Positions 59,601 through 64,000 of a stretch of 64,000 nt of DNA are shown here, piece after piece. Both the position numbers and the translations under genes were made by a program. The DNA is from Streptomyces griseocarneus. Its GTDB lineage: Bacteria; Actinomycetota; Actinomycetes; Streptomycetales; Streptomycetaceae. Position 1 is the first letter of the stretch. Every line of letters starts with the position of its first letter. The DNA lies in contig PENC01000001.1 in the NCBI GenBank assembly GCA_003674045.1, positions 1,054,001-1,118,000 of the forward strand, in the 5' to 3' direction. The notes below the pieces were generated by a model. It did not search any database, was not told the DNA's origin, and worked only from the letters and a program-made list of their open reading frames with translations.

Positions 59601-62600
59601 CCGGCCCAAGGTGGATGCTGCCTGGAACCTGCACGAGCTGACGCGGGACCTGGACCTCTCGGCCTTCGTGCTGTTCTCGTCGGCTGCTGGTGTGTTCGGT
59701 AATGCTGGGCAGGGCAATTACGCCGCTGCCAATGCGTTCCTGGATGCTCTCGCTCAGTACCGCAAGGTTTCCGGTCTTGCTGCTTCTTCCCTTGCGTGGG
59801 GTTTGTGGGCGGATGAGGCCGGTATGGCTGGTGAGCTGGCTGATGCTGATGTGTCGCGGATGAGCCGTGGTGGTGTGGATGCGCTGACGGCTGCCGAGGG
59901 CCTGGAGCTCCTCGACGCGGCCATCGGCGGCAACGCCGACGCCGTACTGATCCCGATCCGGCTCGACGTGCCCGCGCTGCGTGCCCGGGCCGCTTCCTCC
60001 GGTACGGTCGCGCCGCTGCTGCGCTCGCTGGTCCGGCTGCCGGGCCGCCGCGCCGCCGAAGGCGCCGCCGCGTCCGGTGTTCTGGCCCAGCGGCTCGCCG
60101 GGCAGGACGAGGCCGAACAGCGGCTCGTCCTGCTGGAGCTGGTCCGCACCCAGGTGGCCGCCGTACTCGGCCACGACTCCACCTCTGCCGTGGAGCCGCA
60201 CCACTCCTTCCGTGAGCTGGGTTTTGACTCGCTGACGGCGGTGGAGCTGCGGAACTCGCTGGGTGCGGTGACGGAGCTGCGGCTGCCCGCGACGCTGGTC
60301 TTCGACTACCCGACCCCGGCTGTCCTGGCCGATTTCCTGCGTGCCGAGCTGGTCGGCGCGGTGGCGGACGTCGCCGGTCCGGTGGTCGTGGCCGCTGTCG
60401 ACGATGAGCCGATCGCGATCGTGGGTCTCGGCTGCCGCTACCCCGGTGGTGTGGAGAGCCCGGAGGATCTGTGGCGGCTCGTCGTCGAGGGCCGGGACGC
60501 GATCTCGGAGTTCCCGGCCGACCGTGGCTGGGACCTCGACGCCCTCTACCACCCGGACCCCGACCACCCCGGCACCTCGTACACCCGCGAGGGCGGCTTC
60601 GTCGACGAAGCGGGCTACTTCGACCCGGCGTTCTTCGGTATCTCGCCGCGCGAGGCGCTCGCGATGGACCCGCAGCAGCGTCTGCTGCTGGAGACGTCGT
60701 GGGAGGCGTTCGAGCGCGCGGGCATCGACCCGGGCGTTCTGCGCGGCAGCCGTACCGGTGTGTTCGCCGGTGTCATGTACCACGACTACGCCTCCTCACT
60801 TCCCGCTCTGCCGGAAGGCGTCGAGGGCTTCGTCGGCACCGGTAACGCGGCGAGTGTGATCTCGGGCCGGCTGGCCTACACCTTCGGTCTGGAGGGCCCG
60901 GCGGTCACCGTCGACACGGCGTGCTCCTCCTCGCTGGTCGCCCTGCACCTGGCCGTCCAGGCGCTGCGCAACGGTGAGTGCGAACTCGCCCTCGCCGGTG
61001 GTGTGACCGTGATGGCGACTCCGGCACCGTTCGTGGAGTTCAGCCGTCAGCGCGGTCTGGCGGCCGACGGCCGGTGCAAGGCGTTCTCCGCCGAGGCGGA
61101 CGGGACCGGCTGGTCCGAGGGCGCGGGCATGCTGCTCGTCGAGCGGCTCTCCGACGCCCGGCGCAACGGCCACCCGGTCCTCGCCGTCGTGCGCGGCAGC
61201 GCGATCAACCAGGACGGCGCGAGCAACGGCCTGACCGCTCCCAACGGTCCGTCCCAGCAGCGCGTCATCCGGCAGGCGCTCGCCAACGCCGGTCTGACGG
61301 CCGCCGAGATCGACACGGTCGAGGCACACGGCACCGGCACCAGCCTCGGCGACCCCATCGAGGCGCAGGCGCTGCTCGCCACCTACGGCCAGGAGCGACC
61401 GGAAGGCCGCCCGCTCTACCTGGGTTCCTTCAAGTCGAACGTCGGCCACACGCAGGCCGCGGCCGGTGTCGGCGGCATCATCAAGATGGTCATGGCGATG
61501 CGGCACGGTGTGCTGCCGAAGACGCTGCATGTGGACGAGCCGTCGCCGCACATCGACTGGTCGGCGGGTGACGTCTCGCTGCTGGCCGACGCGGTGGCGT
61601 GGCCGGAGACCGGGCGTCCGCGCCGGGCCGCGGTGTCCTCCTTCGGCTTCAGCGGCACCAACGCCCACACGATCATCGAGCAGGCCCCGGTCACCGAGGA
61701 GCAGCAGCCCTTGGTGCCCGCCGCCGCGATGCCGCCCGTCGTGGCGCTGCCGCTGTCGGCGAAGACGGCCGACGCGCTGCGTGCCCAGGCCGACCGGCTC
61801 CGCCGTCACCTCGCGGACCGTACGGACGTCGCCCCCGCCGACCTCGGCTACTCCCTGGCGACCACCCGTGCCGCCCACGACCACCGCGCTGTTGTCGTGG
61901 GCGCGGACCAGGACGCCCTGGTGGCGGGCCTGGAGGCGCTGGCACGCGGCGAGTCGGCCGCGGGCCTGGCCGACGGTTCCGTGACCGACGGCAGGACCGC
62001 CTTCCTCTTCACCGGACAGGGCAGCCAGCGACTCGGCATGGGCCGCGAGCTGTACGCCGCCTACCCGGCCTTCGCGGAGGCGTTCGACGCGGTCTGCGAC
62101 GCGCTGGACCAGCACCTGGAACAGCCCCTGAAGACCGTGGTCTTTGGTGACGACGCCGACCTGCTGAACCGGACCGGCTGGACCCAGCCCGCCCTGTTCG
62201 CCCTGGAGGTCGCGCTGTACCGGCTGGTCGAGGGCTGGGGGATCGTCCCCGACGTCCTCTCCGGTCACTCGATCGGTGAGCTGGCCGCCGCCCACGTCGC
62301 CGGGGTGCTGTCCCTGGCAGATGCGGCGAAGCTGGTGGCCGCGCGCGGTTGTCTGATGCAGGCTCTGCCGGCCGGCGGCGCGATGATCGCCGTCCAGGCG
62401 TCGGAGGACGAGGTTCTTCCGCTGCTGACCGACGGTGTGAGCATCGCCGCCCTCAACGGCCCGCAGTCCGTTGTGGTCGCGGGTGACGAGGACGCGGCCG
62501 TCGCGATCGCCGCGGCCTTCGAGGCGCAGGGTCGTAAGACCAAGCGCCTGACGGTCTCCCACGCGTTCCACTCGCCCCGCATGGACGCCATGCTGGACGA

Positions 62601-64000
62601 CTTCCGGGCCGTGGCGGAGACCCTCACCTACGAGGCCCCGCGCATCCCGGTCGTCTCCAGCCTCACCGGCGCCCCGGTCTCCGCCGAGGAGATCACCGAC
62701 CCCGGCTTCTGGGTCCGTCACGTCCGCGAAGCCGTCCGCTTCCTCGACGCCGTACGCGCCCTGGAAGCCGAGGGCGTCACCACCTTCATCGAGCTCGGCC
62801 CCGACGGAGTACTCACCGCCATGGCACAGGACTGCGCCGACGACCCCGACGCGGCGGCGTTCACCACCGCCCTGCGCACCGGACGCCCCGAGCCGGAGGC
62901 GCTCGCCGCCGCCGTGGCCCGGGCACAGGTCCGGGGCGTGCCGGTGGACTGGGCGGCGTTCTACGCGCCCACCGGCGCCCGCCGCGTCGACGACCTGCCC
63001 ACCTACCCCTTCCAGCGCAAGCGTTACTGGCTGGAGGCCCCGGCCGGTGCCACGGGCGACGTCGCCTCGGCCGGTCTCGGCGCGGCGGGCCACCCGCTGC
63101 TGGGCGCGGCCGTGGACCTGCCCGACTCCGACGGCCTCCTCTTCACCGGACGGCTCTCGCTGCGCAGCCACCCCTGGCTGGCGGACCACACCGTCATGGA
63201 CACCGTGCTGCTCCCCGGCACGGCCCTGGTGGAACTGGCCGTGCGGGCGGGCGACGAGGTCGGCTGCGACCTGCTGGAGGAGCTGACGCTCGAGGCACCG
63301 CTGGTGCTCCCGGAGCGCGGCGGCGTCCAGTTGCGGGTCACCGTCGGCGCTCCCGACGAGGCGGCCGAGCGGCGCGCCCTGCACATCTACTCGCGCCCCG
63401 AGGACGCCACCGACGAGCCGTGGACCCGGCACGCGGCCGGTGCCCTCGCGGCGACCGGCACCGCCGCCGCCCCGGCGGCCGTGGCGGAGGAGTGGCCCCC
63501 GGCCGGCGCCGAAGCGGTCGACACCGACGGCTTCTACGCCGCCTTCGCCGCCCTCGGCCTCGGCTACGGGCCCGTGTTCCAGGGCCTGCGTGCCGCCTGG
63601 CGGCGCGGCGACGAGGTGTTCGCCGAGGTCGCCCTGGGCGAGGCGCAGCGGGACGGGGCCCGCGCGTACGGGCTGCATCCGGCGCTGCTGGACTCGGCGC
63701 TGCACGCGGTGGGCCTCGGCGGCTTCTTCGCAGAGGAAGAAGACGAGCGCGCCCGGCTGCCGTTCGCGTGGGACGGGGTCCGGCTGCACGCCGTCGGCGC
63801 CGCCGCGCTCCGGGTCCGGGTGTCCCCGGCCGGGACGGGCGCGGTCGCGCTGGCGATCGCCGACGAGACGGGTACCCCCGTCGTCTCGGTCGACTCGCTC
63901 GCCCTGCGTCCGCTCGATGCCGACCAGTTCGCGTCCGCGAACGCCGCGCATCACGAGTCGCTGTTCCGCATCGATTGGGCCCCGCTGTCCGCTCCGGCCG
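44533..64000 (+). CDS. PKS-D: modular type I PKS, at least four modules, 3' truncated
   Basis: The frame opens at ATG 44533, directly after an in-frame TAA, and stays open to the window end: about 6,489 residues, no stop. GGAG at 44520-44523 is 9 nt upstream and favours this ATG over the in-frame GTG at 44539, which would give the MANE start seen in PKS-B and PKS-C. Order: docking 1-35; KS 36, AT 564, DH 925, KR 1212, ACP; KS 1786, AT 2319, DH 2681, KR 2968, ACP; KS 3541, AT 4075, DH 4437, KR 4724, ACP; KS 5291, AT 5822, DH 6186, start of KR 6476. All four ATs have malonyl motifs and all four modules carry DH, so this protein builds the polyene started by PKS-C. I checked the frame at each domain motif and saw no frameshift. 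Confidence 0.97.
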   Translation, partial: MAVANEEKYLDYLKRATTDLREARRRLREVEEREQEPIAIVAMSCRYPGGVRTPEDLWELVARGGDAVTPYPTDRGWGEDVLFEPDPESGHEEYVREGGFLHDAADFDPGFFGISPREALAMDPQQRLLLETTWETFERAGIDPAALRGSKTGVFAGLMYHDYASRLYSAPEDVEGFLGNGSTGSIASGRLSYTFGLEGPAVTIDTACSSSLVALHLAAQALRTGECTLALAGGVTVMSTPGTFTEFSRQRGLAVDGRCKSFAAAADGTGWGEGVGMLLLERLSDAKKNGHPVMALVRGSAVNQDGASSGLTAPNGPSQQRVIRQALASARLSSEQIDAVEAHGTGTTLGDPIEAQALLATYGRNRSAEQPLWLGSVKSNLGHTQAAAGVAGIIKMVMAMRHGVLPKTLHVDEPTPNVDWTAGSVELLTETRPWPETGQPRRAAVSSFGISGTNAHTVLEQAPEPEPAEAPEKPVTALPLWTLSAKSRPALRDQAANLLAHLAAHPEQSLADLGHSLATGRAAFDHRAAVVADDRDGLVRALEALTRDEPATGLVQGKTTTGKRAFLFTGQGSQRLGMGRELYSAFPVFAEALDAVCAALDPHLERPLKDVLFGEDAGLLDRTGWTQPALFAVEVALYRLVEAWGVKPDFLAGHSIGELAAAHVAGVLSLADASKLVAARGKLMQALPAGGAMIAVQASEDEVLPLLTERVGIAALNGPQSVVIAGDEDAAVAIAATFEEQGRKTKRLTVSHAFHSPHMDGMLADFRRVAASLTYAAPRIPIVSNLTGALVSAEEITSPDFWVRHVREAVRFLDGVRALEAQNVTTFVELGPDGILTAMAQDCLSREDATLVSALRAGRPELRSLSTALADAHVHGVSPDWHAVFAGTGAAFVDLPLYAFQRETYWLDTGYLTGDMASAGLGAADHPLLGAAVSLADTDGFLYTGRLALDTHPWLADHAVAGSVLLPGTAFVELAIRAGDQVGCDLLEELTLEAPLVLPEDGGVQLQLSVGAPDASGRRTLAVYSRDEDATTDALWLRHASGLLATAVVAPSYDLSAWPPAGADPLPVEGLYEGLAEAGLAYGPVFQGLKSAWRLGDEVFAELELPEEAAADASLFGLHPALLDSALHAVGLGGLIDGEDGARLPFAWSGVSLHAVGASTLRVRLAATGTDGVSLAVADGTGRAVLSVDSLVLRPVSVEQISGAARGTRQDSLFRLDWAELSAPASTSTDGRWALLGPDAFDLAAAVGDRLDAHADLAALTEALDAGTPAPDEVLVAFAPGTETDPASVHAAARRALALVQAYLADERLADSRLVVLTSGAVAVGPDGAPSDLTNSAVWGLVRSAESENPGRFVLVDLDGDDAPRALPAALASGEPQLAVREGTLRAPRLARATTQAADADAGRFAADGTVLVTGASGTLGGLFARHLVTEHGVRHLLLVSRRGEDAPGAEELAAELGVLGAEVTWAACDVADRDALAEVLAAVPAEHPLTGVVHTAGVLDDGVIGSLTPERLANVLRPKVDAAWNLHELTRELDLSAFVLFSSAAGVFGGAGQANYAAANAFLDALAAHRRAAGLPASSLAWGLWASEAGGMAGELDEADVSRMNRAGVAALSAAEGRELFDASARSGEALLVPLRLDLAAVRAQATAASGAVAPLLRGLVRVQARRAAQGSAPSGALAQRLAGLGEAERLDVLLELVRTQVAAVLGHGSGEAVDPERAFRDLGFDSLTAVELRNRVNAVTGLRLPATLVFDYPTSEVLARHLRDELTGSAERAGVVARTTAADDEPIAIVAMSCRYPGGVRTPEELWQLLAAGRDAITEFPADRGWDLDALYHPDPEHPGTSYTREGGFLHDAADFDPTFFGISPREALATDPQQRLLLETSWEAFERAGIDPVTLRGSRTGVFAGVMYHDYATLVEQTPDGGGEGALGSGSTGSIASGRVAYTFGLEGPAVTIDTACSSSLVALHWAIQALRAGECELALAGGVTVMATPGTFVGFSRQGGLSADGRCRAFSADADGTGWSEGVGMLLVERLSDAQRNGHPVLAIVRGSAVNQDGASNGLTAPNGPSQQRVIRQALASAGLSAAEVDVVEAHGTGTTLGDPIEAQALLATYGQERDGEQPLWLGSIKSNLGHTQAAAGVAGIIKMVLAMQHGVLPQTLHADQPSPHVDWSAGEVSLLTDSVEWPETGRPRRAGVSSFGISGTNAHTIIEQAPAAPAAAVVPAVADGAGAVPWILSGRSANALRAQAERLLAHVTAHTELSPYDLGHSLALGRTAFDHRAVVVADDRAGFLSGLEALAEGRNAAVGLVAGSVAGGKTAFLCTGQGSQRLGMGRELYDTFPVFAEAFDAVCGALDGHLERPLKTVVFGEDAELLDQTGFTQPALFAVEVALFRLVEAWGVKADFLSGHSIGELAAAHVAGVLSLADASKLVAARGRLMQELPAGGAMIAVQASEDEVLPLLTEGVSIAALNGPQSVVVAGDEDAAVEIASSFEAQGRKTKRLTVSHAFHSPRMDAMLDDFRAVAEELSYEAPRIPIVSNLTGTLVSVEEITSADFWVRHVREAVRFLDGIRALEEHGVTTFVELGPDGVLTAMGQDCAQGEGVAFVSALRKDRGEAEALTTAVARAHVRGVKVDWAAFFARAAAVRVDLPTYAFQRERYWPVLPASRAGGTAGLGLATVEHPLVGAAVPLAGGEELLLTGRIGLDTHPWLADHAVAGSVLLPGTAFVELAIRAGDQVGCDLLEELTLSSPLVLPEDGGVQLQLSVGAPDASGRRSLAVYSRDEQGATDAVWLRHASGVLAPGAVTPSYDLSAWPPAGADPLPVEGLYEGLAEVGLAYGPVFQGLRSAWRLGDEVFAELELPEEAAADAGLFGLHPALLDSALHAVGLGGLIGGEDGARLPFAWSGVSLHAVGASVLRVRLAATGGEGVSLAVADGAGREVLSVDSLVLRPVSVEQISGAARGTRQDSLFRLDWVTVPATVSSAPVPQSRWAVLGSADLARRAVGDQVAAYADLAELTAAVEAGEAPEFVFVAPSAAIAEGTAAATHTATAETLALVQEWLGAERFADSRLVVLTSGAVAVDSDEPMTDLPGATVRGLVRSAESENPGRFVLVDIDGDDASARVLPTALTSGESQLALRAGVVRAPRLARAFPEAADSAREFAVEGTVLVTGASGTLGGLISRHLVAERGVRHLLLVSRRGGDAPGAAELTAELGVLGAEVTWAACDVADRDALVGVLAAVPAEHPLTGVVHTAGVLDDATIGSLTAERLAKVLRPKVDAAWNLHELTRELDLSAFVLFSSAAGVFGNAGQGNYAAANAFLDALAQHRKVSGLAASSLAWGLWADEAGMAGELADADVSRMSRGGVDALTAAEGLELLDAAIGGNADSLLIPIRLDMAALRAQAANGTLPALLTGLVRVPARRAAEGAAASGAVARRLAGLGEAEQRLVLLELVRTQVATVLGYAGAEAVEAERSFRELGFDSLTAVELRNSLGAVTELRLPATLVFDYPTPVVLADFLRAELVGAVADVAGPVVVAAVDDEPIAIVGLGCRYPGGVESPEDLWRLVMEGRDAISEFPADRGWDLDALYHADPDHNGTSYAREGGFVDEAGHFDPGFFGISPREALAMDPQQRLLLETSWEAFERAGIDPGVLRGSRTGVFAGVMYHDYASLLDRVPEGVEGFLGTGNAASVISGRLAYTFGLEGPAVTVDTACSSSLVALHLAVQALRNGECELALAGGVTVMATPAAFVEFSRQRGLAADGRCKAFSADADGTGWSEGAGMLLVERLSDARKNGHEVLAIVRGSAINQDGASNGLTAPNGPSQQRVIRQALANAGLTTGDVDAVEAHGTGTTLGDPIEAQALLATYGQEREGDRPLWLGSIKSNMGHTQAAAGVAGIIKMLMAMRHGVLPKTLHVDEPSPHIDWSAGDVSLLADAVAWPETGRPRRAAVSSFGFSGTNAHTIIEQAPEDAPVAASSEAAPVTDAGVLPWTLSAKTADALRAQADRLRRHLADRTDVAPADLGYSLATTRAAHEHRAVLVAQDHAGFLTALDALVEGRNAAVGLVAGSVVGGKTAFLCTGQGSQRLGMGRELYAAYPVFAEAFDAVCDALDGHLDQPLKTVVFGDDANLLDQTGWTQPALFAVEVALYRLVEGWGVTPDFLSGHSIGELAAAHVAGVLSLPDAAKLVAARGRLMQALPTGGAMIAVQASEDEVLPLLTDGVSIAALNGPQSVVIAGDEAEAVAIAAAFEQQGRKTKRLTVSHAFHSPRMDAMLDDFRAVAEELSYEAPRIPIVSNLTGSLVSAEEITSPGFWVRHVREAVRFLDGIRTLEAQNVTTFVELGPDGVLTAMAQDCVTGDSAAFAPALRAGRPEAESLAAAVARAYVRGAKVDWAAFFAGTGATRVALPTYAFQRKRYWPDVSAVGLGGTAGLGLGSVDHPLVGAVMPLAGGEGLVLTGRIGLDTHPWLADHAVMGSVLLPGTAFVELAMRAGDHIGCDLLEELTLEAPLVLPEHGGIQLQMSVGAPDASGRRSLAIYSRHEDATADVLWLRHASGLLAEGAPAAAFDLSAWPPAGAEKAGAEGLYDGLAETGLAYGPVFRGLKSAWRLGGEVFAELELPEEARADAGLFGLHPALLDSALHAVGLGGLIDGEAGARLPFAWSGVSLHAVGASVLRVRLSATGTEGVSLAVADGAGRAVLSVDSLVLRPVSADQIDGAARSGRQDSLFRLDWAEVSAPAPAGDRWAVLGADVFGLTAADPAIPVHPELMTLVEADMAAPNDVLFACVADADGGPAAVHQAAAEALALVQEWLADERFAGSRLVLLTRGAVATGVDEPVTDLAGAAVWGLVRSAQSENPGRFVLVDLDGTSDSLRSLPAALASDEPQLALRDGKLRAPRLTRALPEVTESTREFVADGTVLVTGASGTLGGLISRHLVTERGVRHLLLVSRRGGDAPGAAELAVELGALGAEVTWAACDVADQDALAGVLAAVPAEHPLTGVVHTAGVLDDATIGSLTPERLANVFRPKVDAAWNLHELTRDLDLSAFVLFSSAAGVFGNAGQGNYAAANAFLDALAQYRKVSGLAASSLAWGLWADEAGMAGELADADVSRMSRGGVDALTAAEGLELLDAAIGGNADAVLIPIRLDVPALRARAASSGTVAPLLRSLVRLPGRRAAEGAAASGVLAQRLAGQDEAEQRLVLLELVRTQVAAVLGHDSTSAVEPHHSFRELGFDSLTAVELRNSLGAVTELRLPATLVFDYPTPAVLADFLRAELVGAVADVAGPVVVAAVDDEPIAIVGLGCRYPGGVESPEDLWRLVVEGRDAISEFPADRGWDLDALYHPDPDHPGTSYTREGGFVDEAGYFDPAFFGISPREALAMDPQQRLLLETSWEAFERAGIDPGVLRGSRTGVFAGVMYHDYASSLPALPEGVEGFVGTGNAASVISGRLAYTFGLEGPAVTVDTACSSSLVALHLAVQALRNGECELALAGGVTVMATPAPFVEFSRQRGLAADGRCKAFSAEADGTGWSEGAGMLLVERLSDARRNGHPVLAVVRGSAINQDGASNGLTAPNGPSQQRVIRQALANAGLTAAEIDTVEAHGTGTSLGDPIEAQALLATYGQERPEGRPLYLGSFKSNVGHTQAAAGVGGIIKMVMAMRHGVLPKTLHVDEPSPHIDWSAGDVSLLADAVAWPETGRPRRAAVSSFGFSGTNAHTIIEQAPVTEEQQPLVPAAAMPPVVALPLSAKTADALRAQADRLRRHLADRTDVAPADLGYSLATTRAAHDHRAVVVGADQDALVAGLEALARGESAAGLADGSVTDGRTAFLFTGQGSQRLGMGRELYAAYPAFAEAFDAVCDALDQHLEQPLKTVVFGDDADLLNRTGWTQPALFALEVALYRLVEGWGIVPDVLSGHSIGELAAAHVAGVLSLADAAKLVAARGCLMQALPAGGAMIAVQASEDEVLPLLTDGVSIAALNGPQSVVVAGDEDAAVAIAAAFEAQGRKTKRLTVSHAFHSPRMDAMLDDFRAVAETLTYEAPRIPVVSSLTGAPVSAEEITDPGFWVRHVREAVRFLDAVRALEAEGVTTFIELGPDGVLTAMAQDCADDPDAAAFTTALRTGRPEPEALAAAVARAQVRGVPVDWAAFYAPTGARRVDDLPTYPFQRKRYWLEAPAGATGDVASAGLGAAGHPLLGAAVDLPDSDGLLFTGRLSLRSHPWLADHTVMDTVLLPGTALVELAVRAGDEVGCDLLEELTLEAPLVLPERGGVQLRVTVGAPDEAAERRALHIYSRPEDATDEPWTRHAAGALAATGTAAAPAAVAEEWPPAGAEAVDTDGFYAAFAALGLGYGPVFQGLRAAWRRGDEVFAEVALGEAQRDGARAYGLHPALLDSALHAVGLGGFFAEEEDERARLPFAWDGVRLHAVGAAALRVRVSPAGTGAVALAIADETGTPVVSVDSLALRPLDADQFASANAAHHESLFRIDWAPLSAPA
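44638..49840 (+). other. Module D1: KS-AT(malonyl)-DH-KR-ACP, polyene alkene
   Basis: KS Cys 45154-45156, motif LMYHDY; DGASNG reads DGASSG. AT from 46222, Ser 46495-46497, HAFH 46786-46797. DH from 47305 with a full HxxxGxxxxP (His 47404-47406), YGPVFQG and Asp 47902-47904. KR from 48166 with TGASGTLG (48763-48795), LDD (49030-49038), Ser and Tyr (49201-49203). ACP Ser 49714-49716. Expected to add one E-alkene. Confidence 0.94.
47683..48167 (+). repeat. D1 DH-to-KR boundary tract shared with D2
   Basis: Aligns at a constant 5,268 bp with 52951-53435. Near-identical at both ends: 47683-47792 within the DH and 48091-48167 at the DH/KR junction. The interior is more diverged. Confidence 0.65.
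49888..55110 (+). other. Module D2: KS-AT(malonyl)-DH-KR-ACP, polyene alkene
   Basis: KS Cys 50410-50412, motif VMYHDY; the invariant-looking AMDPQQ reads ATDPQQ (Thr 50149-50151). AT from 51487; FLFTGQGSQ reads FLCTGQGSQ (Cys 51499-51501), shared only with D3; Ser 51760-51762, HAFH 52051-52062. DH from 52573, His 52672-52674 in HxxxGxxxxP, Asp 53170-53172. KR from 53434 with TGASGTLG (54034-54066), LDD (54301-54309), Ser and Tyr (54472-54474). ACP Ser 54979-54981. Confidence 0.94.
54028..55303 (+). repeat. D2 KR-ACP-KS start, near-identical to D3
   Basis: Matches 59275-60553, at an offset of 5,247 bp in the KR and 5,250 bp from the ACP on. The KR core (about 54413-54690) and the ACP-to-KS junction (54954-55303) have only a few differences; the stretch between them (about 54690-54950) has diverged. 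Confidence 0.8.
55153..60360 (+). other. Module D3: KS-AT(malonyl)-DH-KR-ACP, polyene alkene
   Basis: KS Cys 55672-55674, motif VMYHDY. AT from 56755 with the FLCTGQGSQ variant, Ser 57028-57030, HAFH 57319-57330. DH from 57841, His 57940-57942 in HxxxGxxxxP, YGPVFRG (Arg for Gln), Asp 58438-58440. KR from 58702 with TGASGTLG (59281-59313), LDD (59548-59556), Ser and Tyr (59719-59721). ACP Ser 60229-60231. KR-ACP and the following KS start are nearly identical in DNA to those of D2. Confidence 0.94.
59275..60553 (+). repeat. D3 KR-ACP-KS start, partner of 54028-55303
   Basis: Second copy. It crosses the module boundary into the D4 KS. The KR core uses many codons ending in T (for example in the [11 protein letters not shown] region), unlike the flanking sequence. 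Confidence 0.8.
60403..64000 (+). other. Module D4 (partial): KS-AT(malonyl)-DH-(KR start)
   Basis: KS Cys 60922-60924, motif VMYHDY. AT from 61996, Ser 62269-62271, HAFH 62560-62571; the usual AARGRLM reads AARGCLM, keeping the Arg. DH from 63088, His 63187-63189 in HxxxDxxxxP, YGPVFQG, Asp 63691-63693. The structural part of a KR starts at 63958 (SLFRIDW) and is cut by the window end. Whether an ER, the rest of the KR, the ACP or further modules follow cannot be seen. Confidence 0.9.

Noticed and set aside
46537..63954. Several minus-strand frames of 500 to 3,000 codons opposite PKS-D
   Set aside because: Same artefact. They break wherever T-rich third positions occur on the + strand, and none has a ribosome binding site or recognisable product.

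Overview
The window is a slice of a very large modular type I polyketide synthase (PKS) cluster. The very high G+C content, the strong third-position GC bias and the PKS architecture point to an actinomycete, most likely Streptomyces. Everything coding lies on the + strand in four consecutive giant genes: PKS-A (1-23674, 5' end outside the window, five modules), PKS-B (23802-28772, one module), PKS-C (29009-44482, three modules) and PKS-D (44533 to the window end, at least four modules, 3' end outside). No loading module, thioesterase, tailoring enzyme, regulator, transporter, tRNA or mobile element is visible. The only non-coding DNA is three short gaps of 127, 236 and 50 bp, each holding an inverted repeat.

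Domain order read from motifs (A1-A5 etc. are my module numbers): A1 (KS off window) AT-DH-KR-ACP; A2 KS-AT-KR-ACP; A3 KS-AT-DH-KR-ACP; A4 KS-AT-KR-ACP; A5 KS-AT-DH-KR-ACP; B KS-AT-KR(dead)-ACP; C1 KS-AT-KR-ACP; C2, C3, D1, D2 and D3 KS-AT-DH-KR-ACP; D4 KS-AT-DH-(KR cut by the window end). Twelve of thirteen ATs carry malonyl-CoA signatures (GHSIGE plus HAFH). The single AT of PKS-B carries methylmalonyl signatures (GHSQGE plus YASH). All KRs expected to be active carry the LDD fingerprint of B-type reductases. There is no enoylreductase.

If the genes act in order, the chain segment is: processed unit (A1), hydroxyl (A2), alkene (A3), hydroxyl (A4), processed unit (A5), unreduced ketone next to a methyl branch (B), hydroxyl (C1), then at least six consecutive alkenes (C2, C3, D1-D4). 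This is a polyene. The alternating hydroxyl/alkene stretch before the polyene resembles linear polyene aminopolyols as much as classical polyene macrolides; I cannot name the product.

The most informative signals are within the enzymes. The PKS-B KR has lost catalytic Ser and Tyr. The KRs of A1 and A5 have Ser replaced by Ala, and the KS downstream of each lacks the motif shared by the other KSs that follow dehydrating modules. KS active-site motifs otherwise track the chemistry of the preceding module. Near-identical DNA blocks link A3 with C2, D2 with D3, A2 with A3 and A2 with A4, showing recent duplication or gene conversion. The gaps contain a perfect 12-bp hairpin, a promoter-like site followed by a nested hairpin overlapping a G-quadruplex motif, and an inverted repeat that would cover the PKS-D ribosome binding site.
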